Shown here: positions 5,955 to 6,434 of the stretch, one piece after another
How positions within the stretch are numbered: position 1 is the stretch's first letter
Layout of the letters: every line of letters starts with the position of its first letter
Origin: Thermocaproicibacter sp002410755
GTDB lineage: Bacteria; Bacillota; Clostridia; Oscillospirales; Acutalibacteraceae
DNA length: 6,434 bases
Direction: 5' to 3'
NCBI GenBank assembly: GCA_036839715.1
Contig: DAITDU010000071.1
Span: forward strand, 1 to 6,434
Translations under genes and position numbers: made by a program
Notes under the pieces: model-generated
Told to the model about the DNA's origin: nothing
The model's input: only the letters and a program-made list of their open reading frames with translations
The model's database searches: none

Positions 5955-6155
5955 TCATTTAAACAGTTTAAACAAGCTTACGGAAGTTTTATGATAAATT
6001 TTATTATAGGCTGCTTTCTTCGGGTTCGTTAGCCACCCCATACCTTTGCGCCCATATCCAGGCAACAAGGCTTTTTTTACTGTGCGCTTTGCCCGGCCAG
6101 TTGTGCGCGCTGAAAGTGACTTTTTTAGAGAAGGAATTCGGATTCCGTACCTCAA
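5955..6155 (-). CDS. Small, highly basic conserved-type hypothetical protein
   Basis: From TTG 6155 this encodes 66 aa with 18 Lys/Arg and no Asp or Glu. Blocks that look conserved are RIPSLKKSLSARTTGRAKR (6-24), PGYGRKGMGW (32-41) and NPKKAAYNKIYHKTS (44-58). I recall similar PGYGKKGMGW...NPKKAAYNKVYNKT tails in Firmicutes hypothetical proteins, function unknown. The TTG start is chosen because AAGGGGG at 6170-6164 lies 8 nt upstream. An ATG at 6191 in the same frame would give 78 aa but has no site. The overlapping frame at 6198-6004 is taken as a shadow. The gene ends 32 nt before the 230-aa methylase subunit on the same strand and follows a promoter at 6269-6241, so it may be the operon's first gene. 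A nucleic-acid-binding role is suggested only by charge. No membrane segment or signal peptide is seen. Confidence 0.5.
   Translation of the reverse strand: MRYGIRIPSLKKSLSARTTGRAKRTVKKALLPGYGRKGMGWLTNPKKAAYNKIYHKTSVSLFKLFK
6003..6008 (-). promoter_or_regulatory. Isolated TATAAT, possible internal promoter
   Basis: A perfect minus-strand TATAAT lies about 80 nt before the 230-aa methylase subunit, inside the small basic gene. No good -35 hexamer is found 16-18 nt upstream (TAACGA at 17 nt), so any promoter here would be weak or activator-dependent. Confidence 0.25.
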
Positions 6156-6240
6156 GACAACTGCCCCCTTTATTCTCTCTTGGCGTCTCATCCATCATCG
6201 GCGTATGCTTTTATGAGCCAACAGTTATTATTCTGAACCT

Positions 6241-6269
6241 ATTATATTCCGACGAAACATCATTAGCAA
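6241..6269 (-). promoter_or_regulatory. Probable operon promoter, TTGCTA-17-TATAAT
   Basis: On the minus strand TTGCTA (6269-6264) and a perfect TATAAT (6246-6241) are separated by 17 nt. Transcription would begin near 6234, about 80 nt before the TTG start of the small basic gene, and continue into the methylase and helicase genes. It lies just behind a minus-strand terminator, which would insulate it from upstream reading. Confidence 0.6.
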
Positions 6270-6272
6270 TAC

Positions 6273-6293
6273 GGTGCAGCCATCCGGAGCACC
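6273..6293. repeat. GGTGC-N11-GCACC inverted repeat abutting the -35 box
   Basis: Two 5-bp arms, GGTGC (6273-6277) and GCACC (6289-6293), flank 11 bases and end 3 bp from the -35 hexamer of the leftward promoter. It could be an operator or simply a second hairpin behind the terminator. Confidence 0.35.
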
Positions 6294-6319
6294 AAAAAGG
6301 CACTGGTTTTGCCGGTGCC
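6294..6319 (-). terminator. Intrinsic terminator, minus strand
   Basis: Read on the minus strand, GGCACCGG and CCAGTGCC form an 8-bp stem (one G-T wobble) around CAAAA, directly followed by TTTTT (6298-6294). It would stop leftward transcription entering from beyond the right edge, just before the operon promoter. Confidence 0.7.
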
Positions 6320-6367
6320 AAATCATTCTGATATGCCCTGTTTTTTCCTAAAACTGACAAATGTCCC

Positions 6368-6395
6368 TTGACTATCTTCCAAAATGCGGTATAAT
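6368..6395 (+). promoter_or_regulatory. Rightward sigma-A-type promoter, TTGACT-16-TATAAT
   Basis: TTGACT (6368-6373) and TATAAT (6390-6395) have a 16-nt spacer, near consensus. It points out of the window, divergent from the restriction-like operon. A small GCAC/GTGC hairpin (6408-6420) lies at the expected transcript start, and no clear start codon with a ribosome binding site is seen before the edge. Confidence 0.65.
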
Positions 6396-6434
6396 TACCC
6401 TTGTAAGGCACAAAAAGTGCAATGCAGAAGCAGG

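Noticed and set aside
6004..6198. Second minus-strand frame of 64 aa overlapping the small basic gene
   Set aside because: The other frame has an almost purely basic composition, conserved-looking blocks and a ribosome binding site; this one shows none of these.
6211..6411. Minus-strand open frame of 66 aa near the right edge
   Set aside because: It runs through an intrinsic terminator, an inverted repeat and the operon promoter, has no ribosome binding site and no recognisable motif.
1..6434. CRISPR array, tRNA or rRNA genes
   Set aside because: No regularly spaced direct repeats, cloverleaf arms or rRNA-like conserved segments were seen on either strand.

Overview
The window looks like an accessory, mobile-element-associated stretch of a low-to-moderate GC Gram-positive genome, most likely a gut-type Clostridia/Firmicutes. 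The reasons are strong AAGGAGG-like ribosome binding sites, a TnpW-like transposon protein, near-consensus sigma-A promoters, and a small basic protein whose tail resembles clostridial hypothetical proteins. No taxonomic marker is present, so this is inference.

Layout. Positions 1-195 (+) hold the C-terminal two thirds of a YafQ-family toxin, followed by an 11-bp stem-loop. Positions 331-501 (-) hold a TnpW-like small protein with a disputed start, and just upstream of it a perfect 32-nt GC-rich palindrome. After a 216-bp gap without a gene comes the core of the window, a minus-strand operon read right to left: a 66-aa very basic protein (6155-5955), a 230-aa SAM-binding methyltransferase-like subunit (5922-5230), a 516-aa Eco57I/N6-adenine-methylase-like subunit with NPPY (5237-3687), and a 966-aa fusion of a T5orf172/GIY-YIG nuclease-like domain, an SF2 helicase and a C-terminal Tudor-like module (3700-800). 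The last three genes overlap by 8 and 14 nt, so they are almost certainly co-translated. The right end (6241-6434) has a minus-strand terminator, a minus-strand promoter for the operon and a near-consensus promoter pointing right, out of the window.

How it may work. The three large genes form a restriction-modification-like or defence cassette. Two methyltransferase-like subunits would supply modification and sequence recognition, and the nuclease-helicase would translocate and cut. The two methyltransferase-like proteins are degenerate in complementary places: the 230-aa subunit keeps SAM motifs I and II but has no NPPY, while the 516-aa subunit keeps NPPY but has altered motifs I and II. 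This is the most interesting feature of the window. The recognition half of the 516-aa subunit is also far more AT-rich than its catalytic half, as expected for a swapped target-recognition region.
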